A DNA stretch of 35,046 nucleotides from Eubacterium sp. (GTDB taxonomy: Bacteria > Bacillota > Clostridia > Peptostreptococcales > Anaerovoracaceae). Below are positions 1-8,680 of the stretch, one piece after another. The translations under genes were made by a program, and so were the position numbers. The notes below the pieces were generated by a model. The model was not told the DNA's origin. It made no database searches and saw nothing but the letters and a program-made list of their open reading frames with translations. Numbering within the stretch: position 1 is the stretch's first letter; the number at the start of each line of letters is the position of its first letter. The stretch is from the NCBI GenBank assembly GCA_017511535.1, contig JAFWJS010000010.1, forward strand, positions 1-35,046. The letters are read 5' to 3'.

Positions 1-69
1 CATATACAATCTCAGAAGACGGGGCGTCATGATCAGACGCTCCGATTTCAATTATTTTAAAGGTATAAT

Positions 70-83
70 ATATCAGCTGATAT
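70..83. other. 14-bp perfect palindrome, operator-like
   Basis: ATATCAGCTGATAT reads the same on both strands and lies in the AT-rich non-coding region ahead of the DUF4234 gene. A 14-bp perfect palindrome is expected about twice by chance in 35 kb, so it is only suggestive. It could be a protein binding site. No regulator is recognised. Confidence 0.3.
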
Positions 84-143
84 TGATAAAACCGCTTAAA
101 ACGCAAAAGAGAGCTTTGATGTGCGGCCATACATTATGCGCTA

Positions 144-179
144 TATCTATTCCCAAAATTATGATTTTAGGAATAGATA
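144..179. other. 36-bp interrupted inverted repeat (hairpin or operator)
   Basis: TATCTATTCC (144-153) pairs with GGAATAGATA (170-179). One mismatch follows, then AAAAT (155-159) pairs with ATTTT (164-168) around a TATG loop, giving 15 paired bases in all. It ends about 40 bp before the -35 box at 220. There is no T-tract on either strand, so it does not look like an intrinsic terminator. An operator, or a structured end of an upstream transcript, is more likely. Apart from this dyad, the one at 70-83 and the promoter at 220-248, nothing else is seen in 1-320. Confidence 0.5.
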
Positions 180-219
180 CGTTTCTCAAACTATGCTCCC
201 CTCACTATGTTTAAATCCC

Positions 220-248
220 TTGAAACAATGGCATTTATGTAGTAGAAT
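220..248 (+). promoter_or_regulatory. SigA-type promoter for the DUF4234-DUF2752 pair
   Basis: TTGAAA (220-225), a 17-bp spacer and TAGAAT (243-248) each match the consensus in five of six positions. The predicted transcript start is near 255, leaving a leader of about 65 nt. The same hexamer pair with the same spacing occurs in front of the DUF896 gene (minus strand, 15571-15599). Confidence 0.7.
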
Positions 249-320
249 CAATATCGATGTCCGTTCACCTTTGTGGGCGGCACATTAAAATATCATTTAT
301 GAGATTGGAGATAAATTATT

Positions 321-665
321 ATGCTTAAGAACAGATCTGTAGTTTCAGTTATTCTTCTTACTCTTGTCACATGCGGCATCTATGGACTTTACTGGGTATA
401 TGATACGCTTAGTTCTATGGAACAGGTCTCCGGACGTGAAGCAAGCGTAGGCGCTGTCGTTGTACTCCTGCTCTGCATATTCTTCTCCCCTGTTGGATTC
501 CTTCTGTATGGAATGGCAGCTGACGAACAGTTGAATATGATCAAGGGAAAGTTCGGCATGCAGCAGGTGGATAACAAGGTCATGTACATGATCCTCGGAT
601 TCTTCATTCCTATCGTTCTTATTCCTATCGTTCAGGATGAGATCAACAGGATCCAGCCGGAGTAA
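321..665 (+). CDS. DUF4234-family small membrane protein
   Basis: The protein has 114 residues. The N-terminal stretch LLTLVTCGIYGLYWVY (about 12-27) is the signature of DUF4234, a family of short integral membrane proteins of unknown role. Hydrophobic segments at about 6-26, 43-63 and 88-104 suggest three membrane spans with a short charged loop between the last two. The start is supported by GGAG 10 nt upstream of the ATG and by a good promoter at 220-248. The gene is followed after 3 nt by a DUF2752 gene and is probably co-transcribed with it. Both run against the purine operon. The family assignment is fairly secure from the motif; the function is not known. Confidence 0.8.
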   Translation: MLKNRSVVSVILLTLVTCGIYGLYWVYDTLSSMEQVSGREASVGAVVVLLLCIFFSPVGFLLYGMAADEQLNMIKGKFGMQQVDNKVMYMILGFFIPIVLIPIVQDEINRIQPE

Positions 666-668
666 GAT

Positions 669-1064
669 ATGGCCAATGGTGAACATAAGGTATCATCAGT
701 AATAAAAGACAGAAAAGCCGCCCTTACGGCGGCCTTTTTACTTGCGGCTGTGCTGCTGTATCTGGCTGCAGGCGTGTTCTTTGACTTCTATATACCTTGT
801 CCGTTCAGGACGCTCACCGGCCTCAGATGTCCTGGATGCGGCCTTTCACACGCAGCCGTGTGTCTTACACACTTTGACCTTGCGGGTGCTTTCAGAGAAA
901 ACGCCCTGTTTGTTCCGATATATGCATATCTGATATATACGTTCATAAAAATATTTATTCCGAAAAAGCCACACACCGGACATGATGCCGGCATGTGGCC
1001 TGATCTGATATTTCTTGTTATTATTATATTCTGGTGGATCATACGAAATATCTACGGAATATAA
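669..1064 (+). CDS. DUF2752-family membrane protein
   Basis: The protein has 131 residues. The motif CPFRTLTGLRCPGCGLSHA (about 44-62), with its cysteine cluster, is diagnostic of DUF2752, a family of small membrane proteins without a known function. Hydrophobic spans are seen at about 17-37, 80-97 and 111-128. The ribosome binding site GGAG lies in the last codons of the DUF4234 gene 8 nt before the ATG, so translation is probably coupled. The stop is only 10 bp from the stop of the convergent purL gene. The coding sequence at 963-999 also forms, on the opposite strand, what looks like the terminator of the purine operon. Confidence 0.8.
   Translation: MANGEHKVSSVIKDRKAALTAAFLLAAVLLYLAAGVFFDFYIPCPFRTLTGLRCPGCGLSHAAVCLTHFDLAGAFRENALFVPIYAYLIYTFIKIFIPKKPHTGHDAGMWPDLIFLVIIIFWWIIRNIYGI
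963..999 (-). terminator. Intrinsic terminator of the purine operon, inside the convergent DUF2752 gene
   Basis: In the minus-strand RNA, GCCACATGCCGG (999-988) pairs fully with CCGGTGTGTGGC (979-968). This gives a 12-bp stem containing two G-U wobbles, with an 8-nt loop followed by five Us (967-963). In plus-strand RNA the two wobble positions become C-A mismatches and no U-tract follows. The structure therefore suits minus-strand termination. It lies about 76 nt beyond the purL stop. Confidence 0.65.
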
Positions 1065-1074
1065 CTGATACTTA

Positions 1075-4000
1075 TTACGCCTTGAAATACTCCACAGCTG
1101 ATCTGAACATCTTCATGTCGTATTCACCCGGAACATTAAGGTAAAGACCGTTTCCTGTCCTTTCAGCGTGTCCCATCTTTCCGAGCACGCGACCGTCAGG
1201 TGAAGTTATGCCTTCTATCGAATACAGTGATCCGTTAGGATTTGCCTGTATGTCAGCTGAGACATTTCCTTCTTCATCGACATACTGTGTAAGTATCTGC
1301 CCGTTTTCCGCAAGTTCTCTGATCTCTTCTTCAGAAGCTATGAATCTGCCTTCTCCGTGAGATACAGGCGCGGTGAAGATATCGCCTGCGTTCACGAGAG
1401 ACATCCATGGAGACTTGTCAGAAGCAACACGTACTCTCACTAGCTTGGACTGATGTCTTCCTATCTCATTGAAAGTCAGCGTAGGACTTGTGACGTCCTG
1501 ATCTGTTATCTTTCCGTAAGGTACGAGGCCAAGCTTTATAAGGGCCTGGAAACCGTTGCAGATACCTGCCATGAGGCCGCCTCTGCTGTCCAGAAGTTCT
1601 GTTACAGCTTCCTTTATCTCAGGGTTCCTGAAGAACGCGGTAATGAACTTTCCTGATCCGTCAGGCTCGTCTCCTCCGCTGAATCCTCCAGGAATGAATA
1701 TCATCTGGCTTTCGTGTACTTTCTCTGCGAAATCCTCTACGGATCTTGTTACATGAAGAGGATCAAGGTTGTTCACGATGACGACTTCAGCCTTGGCGCC
1801 TGCGTCTTCGAACGCCTTTGCGGTATCATATTCGCAGTTCGTTCCAGGGAATACAGGAATGAGCACTTTCGGCTCAGATGATGAACCCCTGCCAGGAAGA
1901 ACATCCGTTTCCTTCTTCTTATATGTGAATGTCTCGGTCTTGTTCGGCTTTGTCTCGATATTGCACGGGTATACAGGCTCAAGCTTGCTTTCATATGCAT
2001 CGAACAGCTCGTCGAAGCTCACGCTCTTGTCCTTATATGTGACTTCCTGAGCTGATGAAGTGTTTCCGAGTACTGAAGTATAGAAAAACGGGCTTTCCGG
2101 CAGCTCGAAAGCAGATGGTACTTCGATGATGAATGATCCGTAGTTCTTTTCGAACAATGTTTCATATGGTACTTCATCGTCGAATCTGAATCCTATCCTG
2201 TTACCCATGGCCATCTTCATAACGGCTTCCGAAACACCTCCGAAACCGTTGGTGTAACAGGCTTTTGCGATGCCGTCAGATGTCATGCTGTGCACTTCTT
2301 CGAAGATGTGAAGCAATGACTTAGGACAAGGAAGTCCGCTTTCTTCTCTCAGATGAGGAGATAACATAATAACTTTATCGCCTACATTCTTGAATTCGCC
2401 TGTTACTATGTCTCCGGTTTTGCATGTGGTTATTGCAAATGATATAAGCGTAGGCGGAACATCAATATGCTCAAAAGTGCCGCTCATGGAGTCCTTACCG
2501 CCTATAGCTGCGATACCAAGTCCCTTCTGAGCCTTGAAAGCACCAAGCACTGCGGCAAGAGGCTTGCCCCATCTCGTCGGCTCTGCACCCGGCTTTTCAA
2601 AGTACTCCTGGAATGACAGATATACGTCTCTGAATGGAGCGCCCTGTGCAACGAGCTTGCACGCTGACTGTACTACTGCAAGATACGCGCCTTTATATGG
2701 GCTTGCTGATGAAACATATGGGTCATATCCGTAAGACATGAGTGACAGATCATCAGTATGGCCTTTTTCCACAGATATAAGTGTAGCCATGGCCTGGACC
2801 GGAGTCCTCTGGTATTTACCTCCGAACGGCATCTGCACAGCGCCCTGCCCTATAGTGGAATCGAATTCTTCGGAAAGGCCCCTCTTGCTGCAGCAGTTAA
2901 GGTCAGACGCCATGGCGAGCATGTCGTCTTTGAAATCTCCAGTGTATTCAGTCTTGTATTCCTGCTCGGGCTCTACTTCTATATCGATATGCTTTTCTGT
3001 GCCGTTGGTATCAAGGAAGCTTCTCGGTATATCAACGATCAGATCCCCTCTCCAGTACTGACGGAGGTAAGGCTCTTCAGTGACTTCTGCGACTACAGTA
3101 GCCTCAAGGTTCTCTGATTCAGCAAGTTCCTTGAATCTGTCAGCGTTACCGGCTGAAACAACAACAGCCATACGTTCCTGTGATTCGCTTATCGCAAGCT
3201 CTGTTCCGTCGAGGCCTTCATATTTCTTCGGCACTTTGTCAAGGTCGATCTTAAGTCCGTCGGCAAGCTCGCCGATAGCTACTGATACGCCGCCTGCTCC
3301 GAAGTCATTGCAGCGCTTTATCATCCTGGATGCTTCAGGGTTCCTGAACAGACGCTGGAGCTTTCTTTCTTCAGGAGCGTTACCTTTCTGTACTTCCGCT
3401 CCGCAGTCAGTGAGCGATTCCTCTGTATGAGACTTTGACGAGCCTGTTGCGCCGCCCATACCGTCTCTTCCAGTGCGTCCGCCGAGAAGAATGACTACAT
3501 CGCCCTTTTCAGGCCTGAGACGAACGACGTTCTCTGCAGGCGCAGCAGCTACGACTCCGCCTACTTCCATTCTCTTTGCTACATATCCCGGATGATAGAT
3601 CTCATCCACCTGTCCGGTCGCAAGTCCGATCTGGTTGCCGTATGAGCTGTATCCGTCAGCTGCGGTAGTTACGATCTTTGACTGTGGAAGCTTTCCCTTA
3701 AGTGTCTCTGATACAGGGACGAGAGGATCAGCGGCTCCTGTGACTCTCATGGCGGCATATACATAGCTTCTTCCTGACAGCGGATCTCTTATCGCTCCGC
3801 CGATACATGTGGCAGCGCCGCCGAAAGGCTCGATCTCGGTAGGATGATTATGAGTCTCGTTCTTGAAGAGGAGCAGCCAGTCTTCAGGCTTTCCATCGAC
3901 ATCTACTGTGATCTTTACCGTGCAGGCGTTTATCTCTTCTGATTCGTCAAGCTTATCGAGCTTTCCGTTGGCCTTCAGATACTTTGCAGCGATGGTGCCT

Positions 4001-4800
4001 ATATCCATGAGCGTCACCGGCTTGGTGCGGCCCAGCTCTTCTCTTGTCGCGATGTATTCGTCGTATGTATCCTGTATCTCCTGGTCGTGGAATCTCACGG
4101 AGTCTATCGTAGTGTTGAATGTCGTGTGTCTGCAGTGATCCGACCAGTATGTGTCTATGACTCTGATCTCTGTTATAGTCGGGTCTCGGTGTTCTTCCCT
4201 GAAATGGTCTCTGACAAAGCGGAGATCGGCAAGGTCCATGGCAAGTCCCTTTTCGTTAGAGAAAGCCTGCAGCTTCTCATCGTCAAAATCAGTAAAGCCG
4301 TGAAGGATCTCTACTGCAGGAGGTACGTCATACACAGTTTCAAGTGTGTCAAAAGTGCCGAGACCGGCTTCTCTCGCTTCAACAGGGTTTATCATGTAAT
4401 GTTTTATCTTTTCTACGTCTTCGTCGGTCAGATCGCCTGATAAGACGTAGATGCGGGCATTCTTTACGGCTGGACGCTCCCCCTTGGAAATGAGCTGAAT
4501 ACACTCTGATGCAGAGTCAGCTCTCTGGTCGAACTGACCGGGGAGATATTCGACTGCAAAGACTCTGTCGCCGTCATCATATCTGAGGTCATATGAGACG
4601 TCATCTACCGGTGGCTCGGAGAAAACCGAAGTTACAGCTTTATTGAAGAGGTCCTCGTTTATACCCTCAACATCATATCTGTTAAGTAGACGTATGCCTT
4701 TAAGGCCCTTCACTCCAAGAACATCAGAAAGCTCTTTCATGAGCGATGCGGTCTTTCCGTCAAAGCCGGGCTTCTTTTCTACGTAGACTCTGTATACCAT
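1075..4800 (-). CDS. purL: Phosphoribosylformylglycinamidine synthase, single-chain (PurL-PurQ fusion)
   Basis: This 1241-residue enzyme makes FGAM from FGAR, glutamine and ATP, the fourth step of IMP synthesis. The synthetase half carries motifs such as DTYWSDHCRHTTF and FKNETHNHPTEIEPFGGAAT. The C-terminal glutaminase domain starts near 1000 (VLIPVFPGTNCEYDTAKAF). It has the nucleophile Cys1081 in AGICNGFQAL and the likely His1211/Glu1213 pair in MGHAER. The length fits the fused large PurL, so no separate purS or purQ is needed. The gene follows purD by 9 nt, with GGAGG just before the ATG. It is the last gene of the purine operon and runs into a terminator inside the convergent gene. Confidence 0.95.
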   Translation of the reverse strand: MVYRVYVEKKPGFDGKTASLMKELSDVLGVKGLKGIRLLNRYDVEGINEDLFNKAVTSVFSEPPVDDVSYDLRYDDGDRVFAVEYLPGQFDQRADSASECIQLISKGERPAVKNARIYVLSGDLTDEDVEKIKHYMINPVEAREAGLGTFDTLETVYDVPPAVEILHGFTDFDDEKLQAFSNEKGLAMDLADLRFVRDHFREEHRDPTITEIRVIDTYWSDHCRHTTFNTTIDSVRFHDQEIQDTYDEYIATREELGRTKPVTLMDIGTIAAKYLKANGKLDKLDESEEINACTVKITVDVDGKPEDWLLLFKNETHNHPTEIEPFGGAATCIGGAIRDPLSGRSYVYAAMRVTGAADPLVPVSETLKGKLPQSKIVTTAADGYSSYGNQIGLATGQVDEIYHPGYVAKRMEVGGVVAAAPAENVVRLRPEKGDVVILLGGRTGRDGMGGATGSSKSHTEESLTDCGAEVQKGNAPEERKLQRLFRNPEASRMIKRCNDFGAGGVSVAIGELADGLKIDLDKVPKKYEGLDGTELAISESQERMAVVVSAGNADRFKELAESENLEATVVAEVTEEPYLRQYWRGDLIVDIPRSFLDTNGTEKHIDIEVEPEQEYKTEYTGDFKDDMLAMASDLNCCSKRGLSEEFDSTIGQGAVQMPFGGKYQRTPVQAMATLISVEKGHTDDLSLMSYGYDPYVSSASPYKGAYLAVVQSACKLVAQGAPFRDVYLSFQEYFEKPGAEPTRWGKPLAAVLGAFKAQKGLGIAAIGGKDSMSGTFEHIDVPPTLISFAITTCKTGDIVTGEFKNVGDKVIMLSPHLREESGLPCPKSLLHIFEEVHSMTSDGIAKACYTNGFGGVSEAVMKMAMGNRIGFRFDDEVPYETLFEKNYGSFIIEVPSAFELPESPFFYTSVLGNTSSAQEVTYKDKSVSFDELFDAYESKLEPVYPCNIETKPNKTETFTYKKKETDVLPGRGSSSEPKVLIPVFPGTNCEYDTAKAFEDAGAKAEVVIVNNLDPLHVTRSVEDFAEKVHESQMIFIPGGFSGGDEPDGSGKFITAFFRNPEIKEAVTELLDSRGGLMAGICNGFQALIKLGLVPYGKITDQDVTSPTLTFNEIGRHQSKLVRVRVASDKSPWMSLVNAGDIFTAPVSHGEGRFIASEEEIRELAENGQILTQYVDEEGNVSADIQANPNGSLYSIEGITSPDGRVLGKMGHAERTGNGLYLNVPGEYDMKMFRSAVEYFKA

Positions 4801-4809
4801 CTTGTCCTC

Positions 4810-6090
4810 CTAGTCTTCAAGTGCTTTGAGTGCTCTCTGGCCTATATCATGTCTGAAGAAGCCGTGGTCAAAGCTGATCTTGTCTACGGATTCATATGCT
4901 TTCTTTATGGCTTCCCTTATATCCCTGCCTCTCTCGGTAACGCCGAGCACGCGGCCGCCGTTGCTGAGCAGATGTCCGTCTTCAGCCAGATCTGCTCCTG
5001 CAACATATACATGGTCTTTGATCTCGTCAGGGATATATATGTTATATCCTTTGCCGTATGATCCTGGATATCCTTCTGTTGCCATTACTACGCAGCATGT
5101 CGCTTCATCGCGTGCGAATCTTACGTCTGCTTCTTCGAGCGTCTCGTCGTGTACATGCTTCATGATATCGAGAAGATCGCTGTCAAGAAGCGGAAGAACT
5201 ACCTGCGCTTCAGGGTCTCCGAATCTGCAGTTGTACTCTATGACTTTCGGACCGTCATCTGTGAGCATGAGTCCGAAATACAGGCAGCCCTTGAATGTTC
5301 TGCCTTCTTTATTCATCGCGATCATGGTAGGAAGGAATATTTCCTCTTCGCACTGAGCCGCGATCTCATCTGTATAGTATGGGTTAGGAGCGACTACGCC
5401 CATGCCGCCTGTGTTCTTTCCGGTATCGCCGTCCCCTGCTCTCTTGTGGTCCATTGAAGAGATCATGGGGATCAGGACTTTACCGTCTGTGAATGACAGA
5501 ACTGTTACTTCAGGACCTGTCAGGAATTCTTCTATAACGACAGTGTCTCCGCTTGCTCCGAATACCTTGTCCTTCATGATAGTATCGACAGCTTCAACAG
5601 CGTCTTCCCTTGTCTCACAGATAAGGACGCCTTTACCCTTCGCGAGGCCGGAAGCCTTTACAACTACAGGGATCTTACAGGTCTCTACATATTTGAGAGC
5701 TTCATCTCTGTCGGTGAAGGTCTCATAATCAGCTGTCGGAATGCCGTATTTCTTCATGAGATCCTTTGAGAACGCTTTGCTGCCCTCGATGATAGCGGCC
5801 TTTTTATCAGGCCCGAAGCATGGGATCCCTACGGCTTCTACGGCATCGACCATTCCCATGCACAAAGGATCGTCAGGCGCTATGACAGCGAAATCTATCT
5901 CTTCCTTATGCTCTTCTGCGAACTTCACGACGCCATCAAGATCTTCTGCGTCCACATCTACACAAGTCGCGTCCTGCGCGATCCCGCCGTTTCCCGGAAG
6001 AGCATAGATGACATCGACATCAGGATTCTTTCTTATTGCTTTTATAATAGCGTGCTCGCGGCCGCCGCCGCCTACTACCATGATATTCAT
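4810..6090 (-). CDS. purD: Phosphoribosylamine-glycine ligase (GAR synthetase)
   Basis: The protein has 426 residues, the usual length. It joins phosphoribosylamine and glycine with ATP, the second step of the pathway. The N-terminal MNIMVVGGGGREHAI is the GARS nucleotide-binding start. The ATP-grasp core follows, with VVVKASGLAKGKGVLI and EEFLTGPEVTVLSF. The motif EYNCRFGDPEAQVVLPLL near 290-310 supplies the metal-binding Glu and Asn. AAAGGAGG lies about 7 nt before the ATG. The gene sits between the AICAR transformylase gene (31-nt gap) and purL (9-nt gap), consistent with one operon. Confidence 0.95.
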   Translation of the reverse strand: MNIMVVGGGGREHAIIKAIRKNPDVDVIYALPGNGGIAQDATCVDVDAEDLDGVVKFAEEHKEEIDFAVIAPDDPLCMGMVDAVEAVGIPCFGPDKKAAIIEGSKAFSKDLMKKYGIPTADYETFTDRDEALKYVETCKIPVVVKASGLAKGKGVLICETREDAVEAVDTIMKDKVFGASGDTVVIEEFLTGPEVTVLSFTDGKVLIPMISSMDHKRAGDGDTGKNTGGMGVVAPNPYYTDEIAAQCEEEIFLPTMIAMNKEGRTFKGCLYFGLMLTDDGPKVIEYNCRFGDPEAQVVLPLLDSDLLDIMKHVHDETLEEADVRFARDEATCCVVMATEGYPGSYGKGYNIYIPDEIKDHVYVAGADLAEDGHLLSNGGRVLGVTERGRDIREAIKKAYESVDKISFDHGFFRHDIGQRALKALED

Positions 6091-6121
6091 ATGTTTTCCT
6101 CCTTTTTTCCAAGGGTACTGA

Positions 6122-7306
6122 TCAGTGATGGAAAAGACGCATTCCTGTGAATGCCATCAGCATATTATATTTATTACATGTATCTATTACGTCCTGATCT
6201 CTGACTGAGCCGCCGGGCTCTGCTATGTAAGTCACTCCGCTCTTCCTGGCTCGTTCGATATTGTCGCCGAACGGGAAGAATGCGTCGCTTCCGAGCGCTA
6301 CGCCGGAGATGGTGTCCAGATACGCGCGCTTTTCTTCTGCGGTGAACGGCTCAGGCTGCTCTGTGAAAAGTGTCTGCCATACGCCGTCTTTCAGGACATC
6401 TTCGAATTCGTCGCCGAGATATACATCTATCGTATTGTCTCTCACCGCCCTCGGGATCTCTTCTCTGAACGGGAGCGAAAGTACCTTTTCTGACTGTCTC
6501 AGGTGCCAGAAGTCGGCTTTGTTACCGGCAAGCCTTGTACAATGTATCCTTGATTGCTGTCCGGCGCCGACGCCTATTGCCTGTCCGCCGGCGGCGTAAG
6601 CGACAGAATTGGACTGTGTGTATTTGAGCGTTATCAAAGCAATGATAAGGTCACGTTTCGCGTCCTCAGTAAGGTCTTTGTTCTCTGTAACAATATTGGT
6701 AAAGCTGTCTCTGTCTACTGTGTAATCATTTCTGCCCTGCTGGAATGTGATACCGAATACCTGTTTCTTTTCTACAGGGTCAGGAACATATGACGGATCG
6801 ATTCGTACGATATTATATCCGCCTTTTTTCTTTGTCTTGAGTATCTCCAGCGCTTCATTGGTATAGCCCGGAGCGATTATGCCGTCAGATACCTCTCTTT
6901 TGATCAGCATGGCGGCTGTCTTGTCGCACGGCTCACTCATGGCGATCCAGTCGCCGAAAGATGACATCCTGTCTGTACCTCTCGCCCTTGCGTATGCAGT
7001 AGCTATCGGTGAGTCGTCAAGCCCCTCGATGTCATCGACAAAGCATGCCTTCTTAAGGTCGTTGCTCATAGGGACAGCAACAGCTGCAGATGTAGGGCTT
7101 ACATGCTTGAACGATGTTGCGGCCGGCATTCCTAGCGCCTTGCTGAGCTCGCTGACGAGCTGCCAGCTGTTGAAAGCGTCGAGGAAGTTGATATAGCCGG
7201 GACGTCCGTTCATTATCTCGATCGGAAGATCAGAGCCGTCTTCCATGAAGATCTTCGCGGGCTTCTGATTAGGGTTGCAGCCATACTTCAGTTCGAATTC
7301 TTTCAT
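6122..7306 (-). CDS. Stand-alone AICAR formyltransferase (5-aminoimidazole-4-carboxamide ribonucleotide transformylase)
   Basis: The protein has 394 residues and covers only the transformylase half of PurH. It begins directly with the transformylase signature (LKYGCNPNQKPAKI) and has no N-terminal MGS-like cyclohydrolase domain. The catalytic Lys67-His68 pair is present in FKHVSPTSAA, where bifunctional PurH has KHxNPCG. TQSNSVAYAAGGQAIGVGAG and EPGGSVRDQDVI are also conserved. The sequence fits the short transformylase clade (PRK07106-like, from memory). It formylates AICAR to FAICAR using 10-formyl-THF. A perfect AAGGAGG precedes the ATG. The adjacent gene at 7333-8061 supplies the missing cyclohydrolase. 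Confidence 0.92.
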   Translation of the reverse strand: MKEFELKYGCNPNQKPAKIFMEDGSDLPIEIMNGRPGYINFLDAFNSWQLVSELSKALGMPAATSFKHVSPTSAAVAVPMSNDLKKACFVDDIEGLDDSPIATAYARARGTDRMSSFGDWIAMSEPCDKTAAMLIKREVSDGIIAPGYTNEALEILKTKKKGGYNIVRIDPSYVPDPVEKKQVFGITFQQGRNDYTVDRDSFTNIVTENKDLTEDAKRDLIIALITLKYTQSNSVAYAAGGQAIGVGAGQQSRIHCTRLAGNKADFWHLRQSEKVLSLPFREEIPRAVRDNTIDVYLGDEFEDVLKDGVWQTLFTEQPEPFTAEEKRAYLDTISGVALGSDAFFPFGDNIERARKSGVTYIAEPGGSVRDQDVIDTCNKYNMLMAFTGMRLFHH

Positions 7307-7332
7307 TGATTACCTCCTTCTTCAGAAACAGC

Positions 7333-8061
7333 TTATTCGTATTTATTGATCAGTCTGCTCTCATATCCGCCGGTCGTAAGATCAACGTAACGGACATAAA
7401 GAGAGATCTTGTTTGCCTCATCAAGATCGTTCCAGATAGCGTCTGTAAAATCACCGATATCGTCAGGTATGGCAAGTCTGTCAGGTTCTCCGATGAATGT
7501 AGGTATCGGAGAGCCGTCTGTTTCATAGGTATGGATAAAGTGCCCAAGACCCGGCATCATGGAGTATTCGAAGAAATATCTCGCGCAGCTGGTGCCTTCA
7601 GGGTCTTCTGACTTCAGGATACTCATGCTGTAGGACTTGTTTCTGAAGTCGAAAACTGAGCTTATCCTCGGGGTGAAATTCGGCCCGTCAGGCTCGAATT
7701 CTCTTGTCCTGAGTGCTTCAACGGATGTCTTCCCTTCTGCCATGAAATCCCGTATCGTATCTGTCTGGTCGCCGTTAGTCACTATCATGCCGCCGTCTGT
7801 CATGCGCAGCGGGTAGTAGATTATAAGAGAAGGATCTTCTACTTTGGATTCATCAAAAGGCCTGATCATAAGATCGCCGCCGTCTTCAACAAAGATCCTG
7901 TTTCTGCTGTTTGAAGATCTTCCCATAATAAAGTAGGCGGAAACAGCTTTGTTTCCGTCGCCTGTCATACCGCATATTATGCCGCGGCCAACATAAGGGT
8001 TGTCTTTTATAAGATCACCTGCTGTCTGGATCTGGTAAGTTTCAAGCATGTTCTGCTTCAT
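7333..8061 (-). CDS. IMP cyclohydrolase, archaeal PurO-type family
   Basis: The protein has 242 residues. NPYVGRGIICGMTGDG (about 21-36), AYFIMGRSSNSRNR (about 42-55) and IIYYPLR match the IMP_cyclohyd family (PF07826). Archaeal PurO is the characterised member and closes FAICAR to IMP. This fold is unrelated to the cyclohydrolase half of PurH. The function is strongly supported by position: it lies between purN and a transformylase lacking its cyclohydrolase half. The start is set by AAAGGAGAA about 8 nt before the ATG, overlapping the purN stop. I leave the symbol blank because bacterial members are often named only by product. Confidence 0.88.
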   Translation of the reverse strand: MKQNMLETYQIQTAGDLIKDNPYVGRGIICGMTGDGNKAVSAYFIMGRSSNSRNRIFVEDGGDLMIRPFDESKVEDPSLIIYYPLRMTDGGMIVTNGDQTDTIRDFMAEGKTSVEALRTREFEPDGPNFTPRISSVFDFRNKSYSMSILKSEDPEGTSCARYFFEYSMMPGLGHFIHTYETDGSPIPTFIGEPDRLAIPDDIGDFTDAIWNDLDEANKISLYVRYVDLTTGGYESRLINKYE

Positions 8062-8073
8062 ATCTGTTCTCCT

Positions 8074-8664
8074 TTATTCTTTTGAGGCCATGATCTCTGC
8101 TGATACCTTCTCCGCGGCCTTCGGAAGAAGTATCCATTCACAGTTTTCCATAACTCTTTTCTGTAAACTTGCTGGCGTATCATCGTCAAGTATATCTATA
8201 GCTTTCTGATATATGATCTTTCCGCCGTCAGGTATCTCGTTCACGAAGTGGACGGTGGCTCCTGTGACTTTAACGCCATATTCAAGCGCCTTCTCATGTA
8301 CATGGAGACCGTAGAATCCTTTCCCACAGAATGAGGGTATAAGCGCGGGATGAACGTTTATTATCCTGTCAGGGTAATGCCTTATCACTTCTTTGCTGAG
8401 TATCGTCATGAAACCTGCAAGTATCACGAGCTCTATGCCGTGTGACTGAAGCTGCTTCAGAAGATCATCCTCGCCTTCAAGTACATGGGTCTCTATACCG
8501 TTGTCCGCTGCTCTTGTGAGCGCATAAGCATCAGGATTGCTGGAGCAGACGAGTACTATCTCGCCGCTCTTGATGATACCGCTCTTTTCGGCGTCTATCA
8601 GAGCCTGCAGATTGGTTCCTCCTCCTGATACAAGTACTGCTATCTTTGTCTTTTCTGCTTTCAT
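8074..8664 (-). CDS. purN: Phosphoribosylglycinamide formyltransferase (GAR transformylase)
   Basis: The protein has 196 residues, the usual PurN size. It transfers the formyl group of 10-formyl-THF to GAR. The N-terminal VLVSGGGTNLQALI is the GAR-binding loop. The catalytic residues appear as Asn103 and His105 in INVHPALIPSF and Asp146 in EIPDGGKII. These correspond to the Asn-His-Asp triad known for the family. GGTGG serves as a modest ribosome binding site, 16 nt after the purM stop. The gene is followed by the PurO-type cyclohydrolase. Confidence 0.95.
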   Translation of the reverse strand: MKAEKTKIAVLVSGGGTNLQALIDAEKSGIIKSGEIVLVCSSNPDAYALTRAADNGIETHVLEGEDDLLKQLQSHGIELVILAGFMTILSKEVIRHYPDRIINVHPALIPSFCGKGFYGLHVHEKALEYGVKVTGATVHFVNEIPDGGKIIYQKAIDILDDDTPASLQKRVMENCEWILLPKAAEKVSAEIMASKE

Positions 8665-8680
8665 ACTGTTACCACCGTGA

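Noticed and set aside
1..30. Possible minus-strand gene start (ATG at 30, GGAG about 9 nt upstream)
   Set aside because: Only ten codons are in the window, so nothing supports it beyond a start-like context. It is mentioned only as a hint.
29..214. Plus-strand open frame of 61 codons at the left edge
   Set aside because: It has no good ribosome binding site, no recognisable family and atypical composition, and it spans both dyads. It is treated as non-coding.
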